Of a DNA stretch of 64,000 nucleotides, positions 9,614-18,428 are shown piece by piece. Location: assembly GCF_017316305.2 (NCBI RefSeq), contig NZ_CP147250.1:248001-312000 (forward strand). The letters are read 5' to 3'. The notes beneath the pieces were generated by a model. It saw only the letters and a program-made list of their open reading frames with translations. It searched no databases and was not told where the DNA came from. The position numbers and the translations under genes were made by a program. The stretch's first letter is position 1. Every line of letters begins with the position of its first letter. This DNA is from Enterococcus sp. DIV1094. GTDB lineage: Bacteria > Bacillota > Bacilli > Lactobacillales > Enterococcaceae.

Positions 9614-10156
9614 TTACAAGTATGATTCGGTTGCGACGATCAATACTTTTGTTTGTTTTCTTTGGTGATTACGTAATTGGTGTTGTGTCGTTGCCTGATA
9701 GTACATTGATTGACCTTTTTTCGCTACATACTCTTGTTCACCTAAGCTTAGTGCGATTTCTCCTTCTAAAACAAAAATAAATGTTTCTGAAAGGGAAGGT
9801 TCAAAGGTTTTATATTCACCAGCAGTATCAAAAGTCAATAACACTGGCTCCATTTCTTTTTCATTTGAATCTGTCACTAACCATTCTAGCTCGTACCCAT
9901 TTTCCTCATCATAATAGACGGTACGATCTTCCTTTGTATAGACGATAGGAAGGTTGGCTGTTTCTTGATGAAAAAAAGCTTCTGGGGTAACTCCCAATAC
10001 TTCAAGAATAGAGAAAAATGTTTCCATCGATGGTGAACTTAAATCCCGTTCAAGCTGCGAGATATAGCCCTTTGATAAATCCGTCCGCTCCCCTAATTCT
10101 TCTTGCGTTAAATTTTTTTGGATGCGCAGATTTCGTAACTTCTCACCAATTTCCAT
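9614..10156 (-). CDS. XRE-family regulator with C-terminal cupin domain
   Basis: Transcription factor of 180 residues: helix-turn-helix at about 5-60 (NLTQEELGERTDLSKGYISQ) and a cupin sensor fold at about 110-180 (ETFIFVLEGEIALSLGEQEY). It is the first gene of the pot operon, an arrangement common in lactic acid bacteria, so it probably senses polyamines or a related metabolite and controls the importer. A perfect palindrome lies between its promoter and its ribosome site, consistent with autoregulation. GGAGGAG precedes the ATG. Confidence 0.9.
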   Translation of the reverse strand: MEIGEKLRNLRIQKNLTQEELGERTDLSKGYISQLERDLSSPSMETFFSILEVLGVTPEAFFHQETANLPIVYTKEDRTVYYDEENGYELEWLVTDSNEKEMEPVLLTFDTAGEYKTFEPSLSETFIFVLEGEIALSLGEQEYVAKKGQSMYYQATTQHQLRNHQRKQTKVLIVATESYL

Positions 10157-10185
10157 TTGTCTCCTCCTACGTGAAGTTTTCTAAT

Positions 10186-10204
10186 AGTAAACTCCAAGTT
10201 TACT
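10186..10204. promoter_or_regulatory. Palindromic operator in front of the pot operon
   Basis: AGTAAACT-CCA-AGTTTACT is a perfect 8+8 inverted repeat with a 3-base spacer, placed 13 bases downstream of the -10. It is the likely binding site of the XRE-cupin protein encoded just downstream, acting as a roadblock. Confidence 0.7.
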
Positions 10205-10216
10205 ACCACCTGTAAT

Positions 10217-10244
10217 AGTATACAAACTTCAGCAAAAAAAACAA
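10217..10244 (-). promoter_or_regulatory. Promoter of the pot operon
   Basis: Minus-strand -35 TTGTTT (10239-10244), 16-base spacer, -10 TATACT (10217-10222). Confidence 0.7.
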
Positions 10245-10383
10245 CCCTTTTGCTTGAAATTTTCTCGTACTTTTTTCAGTTGCTTCTACTATTTTTTAAT
10301 AGAAATTAATCAGCAAACTACTAGAAAATGAAACGCTTTATGGTATGATTAAGGAAAATTTCGAAAGGAGCACCTTCTATCTA

Positions 10384-11373
10384 ATGAACACATTCAAACA
10401 GTTTCAAGTAAACAATGAACCAGCTTTCCATACAAGCATTGTCGACAAAGAATTTCCCGAACTGACTAATAATGAAGTTTGGGTAAAAATCGCATACTCA
10501 GATGTCAATTATAAGGATGCGTTGGCTTGTAGTGAAAATGGCCAAGTGATCCGTACCTATCCAATGACTCCTGGTATTGATTTTTCCGGAGTCGTCATGA
10601 AAAGTTTAGACAAACGTTTCCAGCCCGGAGATCAAGTTTTAGCAACTGGCTATGGAATAGGCGTTAGCCAACCTGGCGGCTATAGTGATTATCAAAAAAT
10701 CCCTGGAGATTGGCTTGTTCCTCTCCCAGAAACGATGACACTTCGTCAAGCAATGGTTTTAGGAACAGCTGGTTTGACTGCCGCCCTTTGCGTGAATGCC
10801 TTACTTAGTCAAGGAATGAAAGCAGACGACCATGTCGTCGTGACAGGTGCATCTGGTGGAGTAGGAAGTGTTGCCATTGCTATGTTACACAAAATGGGCT
10901 TCAAAAAAATCACTGCATTTTCGAGAAAAGAAGAAGCGCAAACTTGGCTACAAAAACTAGGGGCAACTCAAGTGGTGCATCCTGAAGCCTTTCTACCAGA
11001 AAAAAGTAAACCTTTGGATAAACAACAAGTGGATTATGTCATCGACACTGTTGGGGGAGAACTGCTCACTCGCTTACTGCCTTTGATTGCCTATGATGGC
11101 GCTGCTGCAGTATGCGGCAATGCAGGTGGAATCAAATTAACAACGACTGTGTTACCTTTTATTTTAAGAAATATCCAGCTGATCGGTATTGATTCAGTCA
11201 ACGTCCCTCATGAAAAACGCTTGAATATCTGGCAACAATTAGCCGATCTTTCTGTGACTGATCACTTAGTCGTGAACGAGATCACCTTAGAACAATTGGA
11301 AGAAACGACCAAAAAAATCCTTGAAGGGACACATCAAGGAAGAACGCTTGTCACTGTAGGTGAAACGGTATGA
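10384..11373 (+). CDS. YhdH/YhfP-type NADPH-dependent quinone oxidoreductase
   Basis: Medium-chain dehydrogenase/reductase of 329 residues related to the acryloyl-CoA reductase AcuI/YhdH group. It shows the GroES-like N-terminal domain with YSDVNYKDALA and the nucleotide-binding fingerprint VTGASGGVGSVA (about 150). No structural zinc Cys cluster is present, as expected for the group. I start at the ATG at 10384; the preceding in-frame ATG at 10345 is probably part of the -10 (TATGGTATGAT). AGGAG lies 13 bases upstream, which is long. The stop overlaps the coaB start (ATGA), so it is cotranscribed with the CoA genes, although a link to CoA synthesis is not established. Confidence 0.87.
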   Translation: MNTFKQFQVNNEPAFHTSIVDKEFPELTNNEVWVKIAYSDVNYKDALACSENGQVIRTYPMTPGIDFSGVVMKSLDKRFQPGDQVLATGYGIGVSQPGGYSDYQKIPGDWLVPLPETMTLRQAMVLGTAGLTAALCVNALLSQGMKADDHVVVTGASGGVGSVAIAMLHKMGFKKITAFSRKEEAQTWLQKLGATQVVHPEAFLPEKSKPLDKQQVDYVIDTVGGELLTRLLPLIAYDGAAAVCGNAGGIKLTTTVLPFILRNIQLIGIDSVNVPHEKRLNIWQQLADLSVTDHLVVNEITLEQLEETTKKILEGTHQGRTLVTVGETV

Positions 11374-12098
11374 AGGTATTGATCACAGCTGGTGGCACAA
11401 GCGAACGAATCGATCAAGTCCGCTCGATCACGAACCATTCAAGTGGACGCTTAGGAAAAGCAATCGCAGAAGCCTTTCTGACACACCCTTCTGTGACGAT
11501 CGACTACGTAACGACGCAACCCGCTGTAAAACCTAGCGATTCTGAACGTTTGACATTCCATCTCATCGAATCTACACAAGAATTACTAGATACATTCGAA
11601 CGATTGATGCAAGAAAAGAGCTACGACGCGATCATCCATAGCATGGCGGTCAGTGATTTTACACCGGCTTTCAGTCTGTCTGAGCAACAGTTGGCTGAGC
11701 GCTTGAGTAAAGAATCATTGACTCCCGATTCCTTGTCTTCTTGGCTTGAAGCAACCGAACAAAGTGTAAGTAAAGAAGCGAAGATCTCATCGGATACGGA
11801 CTATCTAGTTTTGACCTTGAAGAAAACACCAAAAATCATTCGTTCTTTACGCCAATGGCAACCCAAAGCTACGATCGTTGGGTTCAAATTATTAGTCGAT
11901 GTCTCAAAAGAGCAGTTATTGGAAGTAGCTAAAAAGAGCTTGATCACTAACCAAACCGATTATATTTTAGCCAACGACTTGACACAGATCAATGAAACAC
12001 GCCATCATGGCTACTTGTTGTCTAAAAATGGAGAAGTTACAGAAGCCTACACCAAGCAAGAGATTGCGCAATGTATCGTCTCTACGATCTTAAAATAA
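11370..12098 (+). CDS. coaB: Phosphopantothenate-cysteine ligase CoaB
   Basis: Joins cysteine to 4'-phosphopantothenate in CoA synthesis. The 242-residue protein is the stand-alone CoaB form found in streptococci and enterococci, where CoaB and CoaC are separate. Signature sequences are LITAGGTSERIDQVRSITN (nucleotide-binding start) and HSMAVSDF. It overlaps the preceding gene by 4 bases and is followed 14 bases later by coaC. Confidence 0.94.
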   Translation: MKVLITAGGTSERIDQVRSITNHSSGRLGKAIAEAFLTHPSVTIDYVTTQPAVKPSDSERLTFHLIESTQELLDTFERLMQEKSYDAIIHSMAVSDFTPAFSLSEQQLAERLSKESLTPDSLSSWLEATEQSVSKEAKISSDTDYLVLTLKKTPKIIRSLRQWQPKATIVGFKLLVDVSKEQLLEVAKKSLITNQTDYILANDLTQINETRHHGYLLSKNGEVTEAYTKQEIAQCIVSTILK

Positions 12099-12112
12099 GG
12101 AGGAATCCGGAA

Positions 12113-12664
12113 ATGAAAAAAATCCTATTGGGCGTATCTGGTAGTATTTCTGCATATAAGAGCGCAGATATCACGAATCAACTTGTCAAACTCGGTTACC
12201 AAGTCGATGTGATCATGACGAAAAGCAGTACAAAATTTATTACACCTTTAACTTTGCAATCTTTATCTAAACGTCCTGTCCACACGGATGTCATGCAAGA
12301 AAACGATCCTTCAGTCATCAACCATATCGAGCTAGCCAAGCAAGCCGACTTATTTTTGATTGCACCAGCTACTGCAAATATTATTGGAAAGCTGGCAAAT
12401 GGTTTAGCCGATGATCTACTATCTACGGTTGCCATGGCACTTTTACCCGAGACACCAAAATTGATTGCGCCGGCAATGAATACTAATATGTATCAACATC
12501 CGATCAATCAAAGAAATCTAGCCACTTTAAAAGAAATCGGTTATCAGGAAATTGAACCACGAGAATCACTTTTAGCTTGTGGAGATTTCGGCAAAGGTGC
12601 TTTAGCAGATAACCAAATCATTATCGACCAAGTCACACTTCTGCTTAATCAGAGGTCGGTCTAG
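12113..12664 (+). CDS. coaC: Phosphopantothenoylcysteine decarboxylase CoaC
   Basis: FMN-dependent decarboxylase of 183 residues that turns phosphopantothenoylcysteine into phosphopantetheine. The flavin-binding start GVSGSISAYKS, the APATANIIGKLANG stretch and the PAMNTNMY motif of this family are all present. The ATG at 12113 lies 8 bases after AGGAGG; an in-frame ATG upstream lies inside coaB and is not used. Confidence 0.95.
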   Translation: MKKILLGVSGSISAYKSADITNQLVKLGYQVDVIMTKSSTKFITPLTLQSLSKRPVHTDVMQENDPSVINHIELAKQADLFLIAPATANIIGKLANGLADDLLSTVAMALLPETPKLIAPAMNTNMYQHPINQRNLATLKEIGYQEIEPRESLLACGDFGKGALADNQIIIDQVTLLLNQRSV

Positions 12665-12677
12665 TATTTAAGGAGTT

Positions 12678-13295
12678 ATGATGAAAAATACCAAAAACTT
12701 TACTTTGACTGCTATGTTTTTAGCTATTATGATTTTACTGGCTGTTACGCCTCTCGGTTTTATCCCGATTGGCCCGATCAATGCGACCACGATGCATATC
12801 CCGGTCATCGTCGCATCAATCGTTTTAGGCCCACGACTAGGTGCTTTTCTCGGAGGGACATTTGGCGTGATCAGTATGATCCGCAGTACGTTCATTCCAA
12901 CACCTCTGTCTTTTGTGTTCTCACCTTTTATTCCAGTGATCGGCACGGATCAAGGAAGTTGGAAAGCATTGATCATTGCTTTGATACCAAGGATCTTGAT
13001 TGGCGTTGTTCCGTATTTTGTTTATAAAGGCATCCAAAAATTGACGAAGAACAAAGTTAGTCCACTTTCCTTGTTTCTTGCTGGGATTGCTGGTTCTCTT
13101 ACTAACACGGTTTTAGTGATGAACTTGATCTACTTTCTTTTCCAACAAGATTATGCCCAAGTCATCGGAAGCAACATCAATGCTGTTTACTCCGCCATTC
13201 TTGCAGTTATCTTTACTAGTGGCGTGCCAGAAGCGATCGTTGCAGGTTTAGTCACAGCTGCGGTGTCTACTGTTTTGCTGCGAATGATGCGTTAA
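12678..13295 (+). CDS. panT: ECF transporter substrate-binding component, probably PanT (pantothenate)
   Basis: Hydrophobic protein of 205 residues with about six membrane helices, typical in size and look of the S components of energy-coupling factor vitamin transporters (conserved MHIPVIVASIVLGPRLGAFLGG near the N-terminus). It needs the shared EcfA/EcfA'/EcfT module, which is encoded elsewhere. The substrate is inferred from position: it follows coaB and coaC closely, and pantothenate is the precursor they use. AAGGAG precedes the ATG; the second ATG at 12681 could also serve. Confidence 0.82.
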   Translation: MMKNTKNFTLTAMFLAIMILLAVTPLGFIPIGPINATTMHIPVIVASIVLGPRLGAFLGGTFGVISMIRSTFIPTPLSFVFSPFIPVIGTDQGSWKALIIALIPRILIGVVPYFVYKGIQKLTKNKVSPLSLFLAGIAGSLTNTVLVMNLIYFLFQQDYAQVIGSNINAVYSAILAVIFTSGVPEAIVAGLVTAAVSTVLLRMMR

Positions 13296-13313
13296 TGATA
13301 CGATCGAAAAATC

Positions 13314-13347
13314 AAAAAAGAGTGAGGCATCCTGCTCGCTCTTTTTT
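13314..13347 (+). terminator. Terminator after panT
   Basis: Stem AAAAAAGAGTGAG/CTCGCTCTTTTTT with its own T-run, 18 bases after the panT stop. Confidence 0.85.
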
Positions 13348-13436
13348 GGTTTTTATTGATAAGTGTTCAGTCCTGAATTTTTTATGTTTTGATGTTACCA
13401 TGAATGATACAGCTAAGTAGTGAAAGGATGAGGAAT

Positions 13437-14087
13437 ATGAATATTTTTGTAGTAGGAGCAAATGGACAAATCGGACGTCATTTGATCCAGAAACTAGGAA
13501 CAACAGAACATCAAGTTTACGCGGGTGTGCGAGATGTTGCCAACCAAGCAATTTTTGATGAAGAAAACATTGCCTATGTTCCCTTCGATTTAACGTGGTC
13601 CTCAGAAAAAATGGCAGAAGCCTTTCAAGACAGTGATCTTGTCATTTTTACTGCTGGTTCTCAAGGAAAGAATCTTTTACAAGTCGACTTAGATGGCGCT
13701 ATCAAAACAATGATTGCAGCAGAGCAAGCAAATATTTCTCGCTATTTGATGATCAGTGCGGCGTTTGCAGACAATCGTGAAAAATGGCCTGAATCAATGA
13801 CGGATTATTACATTACTAAATATTACGCTGACGAATGGTTGAAAAATCAAACAGCATTGGATTATGTCATCCTCCAACCTGTAGCTTTGACCAACGATGA
13901 AGAAGTCATGACGATCCAGTTAACGAAACCAAATGAAAAACCAGCTCAAACGATTACAAGAAAAACGGTAGCAGAAGTATTAGCTGCGTTAGTGGATCAA
14001 CCAACAATATCAAAAACAACCGTTGTTTTATCTGAAGGATCAGCTACAGTTCCAGACGCAATCAAACAACTTGCTGAGGAGGCTTGA
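13437..14087 (+). CDS. NAD(P)-binding atypical short-chain reductase (YhfK/YwnB-like)
   Basis: Rossmann-fold protein of 216 residues with the glycine fingerprint VVGANGQIGRHL at the N-terminus, of the NmrA/SDR-a5-like group. The tail region YYITKYYADEWLKN holds a YxxxK-like arrangement. AAAGGATGAGG precedes the ATG. Its stop lies within the ribosome site of the next oxidoreductase, so both are cotranscribed. The substrate is unknown. Confidence 0.82.
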   Translation: MNIFVVGANGQIGRHLIQKLGTTEHQVYAGVRDVANQAIFDEENIAYVPFDLTWSSEKMAEAFQDSDLVIFTAGSQGKNLLQVDLDGAIKTMIAAEQANISRYLMISAAFADNREKWPESMTDYYITKYYADEWLKNQTALDYVILQPVALTNDEEVMTIQLTKPNEKPAQTITRKTVAEVLAALVDQPTISKTTVVLSEGSATVPDAIKQLAEEA

Positions 14088-14089
14088 TT

Positions 14090-15073
14090 ATGCGTGCAAT
14101 TTCTATGAAAAAACCCGGCTCGGCAGACGTTTTGACCGAAATCGATGTCCCTGGACCTGTTCCAAAAGCTGGGGAACTATTGCTGAAAGTCCACACCGCT
14201 GCGGTCAATCGGACGGATATCATGCGTCGGGAAAACACTGCGCTTCAAGCACCTTATCCTATTCTAGGTGTTGAAGTTGCCGGTGAAGTCATCGAGAATG
14301 CCAGCGATCATTCTGAGCTTTCAATCGGAACAAGAGTATATGGTTTAGTGAATTTAGGTGGTTACGCAGAATATGCCGTTATTCCCGCAGATCGAGCGAT
14401 CATTTTACCTGATTCGCTTGACTACGTATCAGCCGCTGGTATTGCTGAAGTTTTCTTAACTGCCTATCAAACCTTGTATTGGTTAGGAAAACTGCAAAAG
14501 AGCGAGACTGTATTGATCCATGCTGGCGCAAGCGGTGTTGGTACCGCAGCGATCCAATTAGCCAAACAACATTCACAAGCCCGTGTCATCGTGACTGCAG
14601 GTTCAACTGAAAAGTTAGACTTTTGTAAAAAGCTCGGCGCAGATGAAGTGATCAACTATAAAACACAGGATTTTGCGGAAGAAGTCCGTAAGCTGACAAA
14701 TGGCAATGGCGTTGATGTTCTTTTGGATTTTATCGGCGCTTCGTATTGGGAAAAAAACCTGGCATCGATTGCCATTGATGGTCGCTGGGTCTTGATTGGC
14801 ACACTTGGAGGGACAACAGTTGAGTCTCTTGATCTAAGAGTGTTATTGCAAAAAAGAATCCAATTGATTGGCACATTATTGACTCCAAGAAGTGACGAAT
14901 ACAAAGCAAGATTAACTCAAGAGTTTATGGAAACTATCGATCCTTATTTTGAGACCGGAGCAATCCGTCCGATCATCGATCGTACATTCTCATTAGCAGA
15001 AGCAAAAGAAGCTCATGAATATATGGAAGCAAATAAAACTGTCGGAAAGATTATTTTGACAGTTAGTGAATGA
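14090..15073 (+). CDS. Zinc-independent NAD(P)H:quinone oxidoreductase (MDR superfamily)
   Basis: Medium-chain reductase of 327 residues resembling the PIG3/QOR group. The N-terminal GroES-like domain has HTAAVNRTDIMRR, the cofactor fingerprint is IHAGASGVGTAAIQLAK (about 140-155), and no catalytic zinc ligands are evident. GAGGAGG lies 7 bases before the ATG at 14090. It forms a two-gene unit with the preceding SDR protein; the likely role is reduction of quinones or reactive carbonyls. Confidence 0.87.
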   Translation: MRAISMKKPGSADVLTEIDVPGPVPKAGELLLKVHTAAVNRTDIMRRENTALQAPYPILGVEVAGEVIENASDHSELSIGTRVYGLVNLGGYAEYAVIPADRAIILPDSLDYVSAAGIAEVFLTAYQTLYWLGKLQKSETVLIHAGASGVGTAAIQLAKQHSQARVIVTAGSTEKLDFCKKLGADEVINYKTQDFAEEVRKLTNGNGVDVLLDFIGASYWEKNLASIAIDGRWVLIGTLGGTTVESLDLRVLLQKRIQLIGTLLTPRSDEYKARLTQEFMETIDPYFETGAIRPIIDRTFSLAEAKEAHEYMEANKTVGKIILTVSE

Positions 15074-15130
15074 GCTTGTTCGGAAAGAGTCAGCTCTGGA
15101 ATGACAGTTATTCGATTATAGTGATGTTTA

Positions 15131-15168
15131 AAAAGAGAACCCAAGGCATGCGCCTTAGGTTCTCTTTT
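15131..15168. terminator. Bidirectional terminator
   Basis: AAAAGAGAACC/GGTTCTCTTTT hairpin between two converging genes; A-runs and T-runs on either side serve both strands. Confidence 0.85.
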
Positions 15169-15184
15169 CTCGTTATTTCTATGC

Positions 15185-16693
15185 TTATTTAGCAACAAAT
15201 TTTGCTGCTTGTTGTCCTGCTTGTCGACCGAAAATAATGATTTCCGCTACAGAGTTTCCGCCGATACGGTTTTCTCCGTGTAAGCCACCAGTGACTTCAC
15301 CTGCTGCATAAAGGCCAGTGATCGGTTCTCCATCTTTGTCTAAAACTTCTGTATTCGTATTGATCTTGATGCCACCCATTGTATAGTGGATCCCAGGTGC
15401 GATCTTGATCGCATAGTAGTTTGGTTTTGAAAGGTCGTGTTCCATTGCTGTTGTACGACCAAATGCTGTATCTTCTTGATTCGCCACTTCTTCGTTCCAA
15501 GTTGTAACTGTTTGAGCCAATGTCTCTGCTGGTAAGTTGATTTTCTCTGCCAATTCTTCGATCGTCTCACCTGTAGTGACATAGCCTTTTTCATCATAAA
15601 ACTCAATTGCTGTCGCACGGTCACGGACGCCTTGATCAAAAATCAAATAAGCAGATTTTTCTGGTAATGCAGTGATTGCCGCTGATACCTTGTCACGAGT
15701 ATTCATTTCGTTGACAAAACGCTCACCATCTTGATCAACTAAGATCGCTCCTTCGCCACGCACAACTTCTCCAATCAAGAACCCTTCGTCTTGTTGAACA
15801 GTTGGATGGATTTGGATCTTATCCATATCGACTGTTTGACCGCCTAATTTTTCGATCATCTTGATGCCGTCCCCTGTTGATCCTACTTGGTTCGTTGTTA
15901 CATAACCTTCTAGATCTGGGCGGTAAGTTTGGATATATTCTTCACTGGCACCAAATCCACCAGTTGTAACAACTACCGCTTTTCCGCTGATTTCTTTTGG
16001 CTCTTCCCCTTGGACTTGAACCGTTACTTGGTTGACTGTATCACCTGTTTTTTGGATATCTGTCACTTCTGTATTTACAAAAATCGGGATTTGACGTTCA
16101 TGGACATTTCGTAATAACCCATCCACTAGATAGCCACCGATAGCCGATCCGTCAGAAGGGCGATGTGTACGTCTTTCGCTCATTCCACCAGTGATCGTCA
16201 AGTTATCTAATTTGATGCCATTTTCATCCAACCATTCAATTGCAGAAGCTGAATGATCAACAAAATAGCGTAACATTTCTTTGTCATTTGTTCCATTAGC
16301 GCCTGCTAATGTCTCTTCATAAAAAGCATCATTGGAATCAGTGATTCCTTCTTCTTCTTGGAACTTGGTTTCAGATGCGTTCATCCCACTTGAAGATTTT
16401 AACGTATTCCCACCAGCAACTGGCATTTTTTCAAAAATGACTGGATTCAAGCCTGCATCTTTTGCTTCGATAGCAGCCGCCATACCAGCCCCGCCTCCTC
16501 CAACGATGATCAAATCGTATTCGTCTTTCATTTCAGCTGGATTTGTGTAAGTTTGAGCAGACGCTCCAGATGATACTTCTGTTGATTCTTTTGTGGAAGA
16601 GCTACTGGATGCAGATTCGCTTTCATCAGGCGTACAGGCACCTAAGGCAAAAATTGCTGTAACTGTCAGTAACCCTTTAATTGTTTTCTTCAT
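15185..16693 (-). CDS. Lipoprotein FAD-dependent fumarate reductase-like flavoprotein
   Basis: Flavocytochrome-c-type flavoprotein of 502 residues. A signal peptide ends in the lipobox LGAC (Cys near residue 19), followed by a Ser-rich linker, so the enzyme is anchored outside the membrane. The FAD fingerprint is IIVGGGGAGMAAAIEA (about 62-77). The family signatures IHPT (IQIHPTVQQDEG) and the C-terminal ENRIGGNSVAEIIIFGRQAG are present. There is no FMN-binding domain of the flavinylated kind found in extracellular reductases such as Listeria FrdA. The likely acceptor is fumarate or another enoate. The ATG at 16691-16693 follows AGGAGGAC. Confidence 0.85.
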   Translation of the reverse strand: MKKTIKGLLTVTAIFALGACTPDESESASSSSSTKESTEVSSGASAQTYTNPAEMKDEYDLIIVGGGGAGMAAAIEAKDAGLNPVIFEKMPVAGGNTLKSSSGMNASETKFQEEEGITDSNDAFYEETLAGANGTNDKEMLRYFVDHSASAIEWLDENGIKLDNLTITGGMSERRTHRPSDGSAIGGYLVDGLLRNVHERQIPIFVNTEVTDIQKTGDTVNQVTVQVQGEEPKEISGKAVVVTTGGFGASEEYIQTYRPDLEGYVTTNQVGSTGDGIKMIEKLGGQTVDMDKIQIHPTVQQDEGFLIGEVVRGEGAILVDQDGERFVNEMNTRDKVSAAITALPEKSAYLIFDQGVRDRATAIEFYDEKGYVTTGETIEELAEKINLPAETLAQTVTTWNEEVANQEDTAFGRTTAMEHDLSKPNYYAIKIAPGIHYTMGGIKINTNTEVLDKDGEPITGLYAAGEVTGGLHGENRIGGNSVAEIIIFGRQAGQQAAKFVAK

Positions 16694-16730
16694 AGTTGTC
16701 CTCCTAAAATTTAACACTTACTCCATCATA

Positions 16731-16746
16731 AGTGATATCATTCACA
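16731..16746. promoter_or_regulatory. Crp/Fnr-family box upstream of the flavoprotein gene
   Basis: AGTGA-N6-TCACA (minus strand TGTGA-ATGATA-TCACT) matches the TGTGA-N6-TCACA consensus of Crp/Fnr/ArcR-type regulators in 9 of 10 defined bases. It lies about 40 bases upstream of the start codon, close to the expected promoter. This suggests anaerobic or energy-dependent control. Confidence 0.55.
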
Positions 16747-16918
16747 AATTCAACAGACAATTTATTTTTTTCGAACTTCTGTTATCTTCATCTTTTATAA
16801 ATAACCAGTAATATTTCAACGTTTTCAATATTAAACTAGTAACTATCAAAAAGTAAACGGATTTCTTGAATAAATAGCCAGTCCAAAAAATTTTTTCCTT
16901 TCGTTACAAACAGAAGAT

Positions 16919-16947
16919 TTGGGCTTTTGTCGCTAGACAAGTATAAT
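16919..16947 (+). promoter_or_regulatory. Promoter of the membrane protein gene at 16975
   Basis: -35 TTGGGC (16919-16924), 17-base spacer, perfect -10 TATAAT (16942-16947). Confidence 0.7.
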
Positions 16948-16974
16948 CGGTATGAACCACGAAGGAGTTAATTT

Positions 16975-17820
16975 ATGAAAGTAATCAAACATTTTTTTAC
17001 CAAAGGAAGTAAGTCAGCCGGGAAAGTCACTCATGCGATCTATATCATTTTACGGGTCATTGTTGTAGTCATGTTAGTCGACCAAGTGATTGACCGTAAT
17101 ATGGGGAATATCATGCTCTTATTATTGACTTTATTATTATTTGAGATCCCCTATCTACTAGAAAAGTTATTGAAGATCCAAATCCCCAATACGTTAGAAA
17201 TCATTATCTTGTCCTTTATTTTCAGTGCCACTGTCTTGGGTGAATTAAGTGACTTTTATGGCTATTTTTCACTTTGGGACACAGCTTTACACGCATTGAG
17301 CGGTTTTCTAGCAGGTGGTGTTGGTTTCTCGCTTGTTTATCTCTTGAACAAAAATACCAAAACCATGAATTTGACCCCGTTGCTAGTCGCATTAGTCTCT
17401 TTTTGTTTTTCAATGACCGTAGGAGTCTTTTGGGAATTTATCGAATTCTCAGCGGATCAAGTCTTACAGATGGACATGCAAAAAGACAACTATGTTGACC
17501 AAATCAATAGCGTCAAGCTGAGTGAAGATGGCAATACTGTATATACGATCAAAGATATCCAACAAACAACCGTGACCTACAAAGATGAAAATGGCAATGC
17601 CAAAGAATTCGTTATGAATGATGGCTATTTAGATATCGGGATCTTAGATACTATGAAAGACTTATTCGTCAACTTTATTGGCGCACTCGTTTTCAGCATC
17701 TTCGGCTATCTTTATACTCGAAACGATTATCGAAAATTTACGTTCATCCGAAACTTCATCCCTAGAAAAAAAGGGGTAACTACGCGAATGGATACCGCTG
17801 GAAACAAACAAAAAAAATAA
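16975..17820 (+). CDS. Integral membrane protein of unknown function (DUF2238-like)
   Basis: Protein of 281 residues with about six membrane helices. Between the fifth and sixth helix (about 165-220) lies a soluble loop of some 60 residues rich in charged and polar positions. The WDTALHALSGFLAGG segment and the GVFWEFIEFSADQ segment carry His, Glu and Asp within the membrane, a pattern seen in small YjdF/DUF2238 membrane proteins. Function is not known. AAGGAG precedes the ATG; it stands alone between two terminators. Confidence 0.75.
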   Translation: MKVIKHFFTKGSKSAGKVTHAIYIILRVIVVVMLVDQVIDRNMGNIMLLLLTLLLFEIPYLLEKLLKIQIPNTLEIIILSFIFSATVLGELSDFYGYFSLWDTALHALSGFLAGGVGFSLVYLLNKNTKTMNLTPLLVALVSFCFSMTVGVFWEFIEFSADQVLQMDMQKDNYVDQINSVKLSEDGNTVYTIKDIQQTTVTYKDENGNAKEFVMNDGYLDIGILDTMKDLFVNFIGALVFSIFGYLYTRNDYRKFTFIRNFIPRKKGVTTRMDTAGNKQKK

Positions 17821-17850
17821 GGTTGAGCTTTTGCTCATCCTTATTTTTTT
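17812..17850. terminator. Bidirectional terminator
   Basis: AAAAAATAAGGTTGAGC/GCTCATCCTTATTTTTT hairpin. It overlaps the stop codons of both converging genes. Confidence 0.85.
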
Positions 17851-18428
17851 ACTTTCGAGGATAAAATATCCATTACTTTCTGATAATCCGAATTCACGCT
17901 GCCATCAAAGTTATCAGGAATAAATGTAAACCCTAAGCTTTGATAAAGTTTAATCGCTGGGTGACTCCACGTCTGTGTATGCAGATAAACGGGGCTTTGA
18001 GAGGTCAACTGTTGAAAGCGGCGTAGCACTTCGATCGTCAGACTTCGCGCGATCCCTTTTCCTTGATGTTCCGGTTTGACCGCTAACCAATGAAACAGAG
18101 GATATTCTTCTTCACGAAGCTTCCACCAAGCAGTGCATGTAGCAACGCGTTCATTTTTTTCGTTGACTACAAAAAACATACGCTTTGTCAATTCTTCTTG
18201 ATAAGATGCAAAGGCTTGATCAAAATAAGCTAGCGCCTCATCAATTGAATCAAATTCACCGACCGCAGTCTCAATAGCCGCCCAATCTTTCTCTGCTCCT
18301 GGTCGATACTTTTCAAAGTGATACTGCTCATTCAGCGGATAATCTGGCAACACTTCCTCTAAGGGGCGCGTCATCCAAATTTCAGCGTAAGGCAGTTGCT
18401 TATCTAACATCGCTGCACCCACTTTCAT
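17841..18428 (-). CDS. GNAT-family N-acetyltransferase
   Basis: Acetyl-CoA-dependent acetyltransferase of 195 residues. The acetyl-CoA-binding motif is VKPEHQGKGIARSLTIEVL (about 135-155), followed by the C-terminal KLYQSLGF typical of the family. It begins one base after the murB stop (TAAATG), so it is probably translated by coupling; there is no strong ribosome site. The substrate is unknown. Confidence 0.85.
   Translation of the reverse strand: MKVGAAMLDKQLPYAEIWMTRPLEEVLPDYPLNEQYHFEKYRPGAEKDWAAIETAVGEFDSIDEALAYFDQAFASYQEELTKRMFFVVNEKNERVATCTAWWKLREEEYPLFHWLAVKPEHQGKGIARSLTIEVLRRFQQLTSQSPVYLHTQTWSHPAIKLYQSLGFTFIPDNFDGSVNSDYQKVMDILSSKVKK

Noticed and set aside
10329..10342. cre-like ATGAAACGCTTTAT upstream of the oxidoreductase gene
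   Set aside because: One half-site is short by a base and the last positions do not fit; it may just be part of the promoter.
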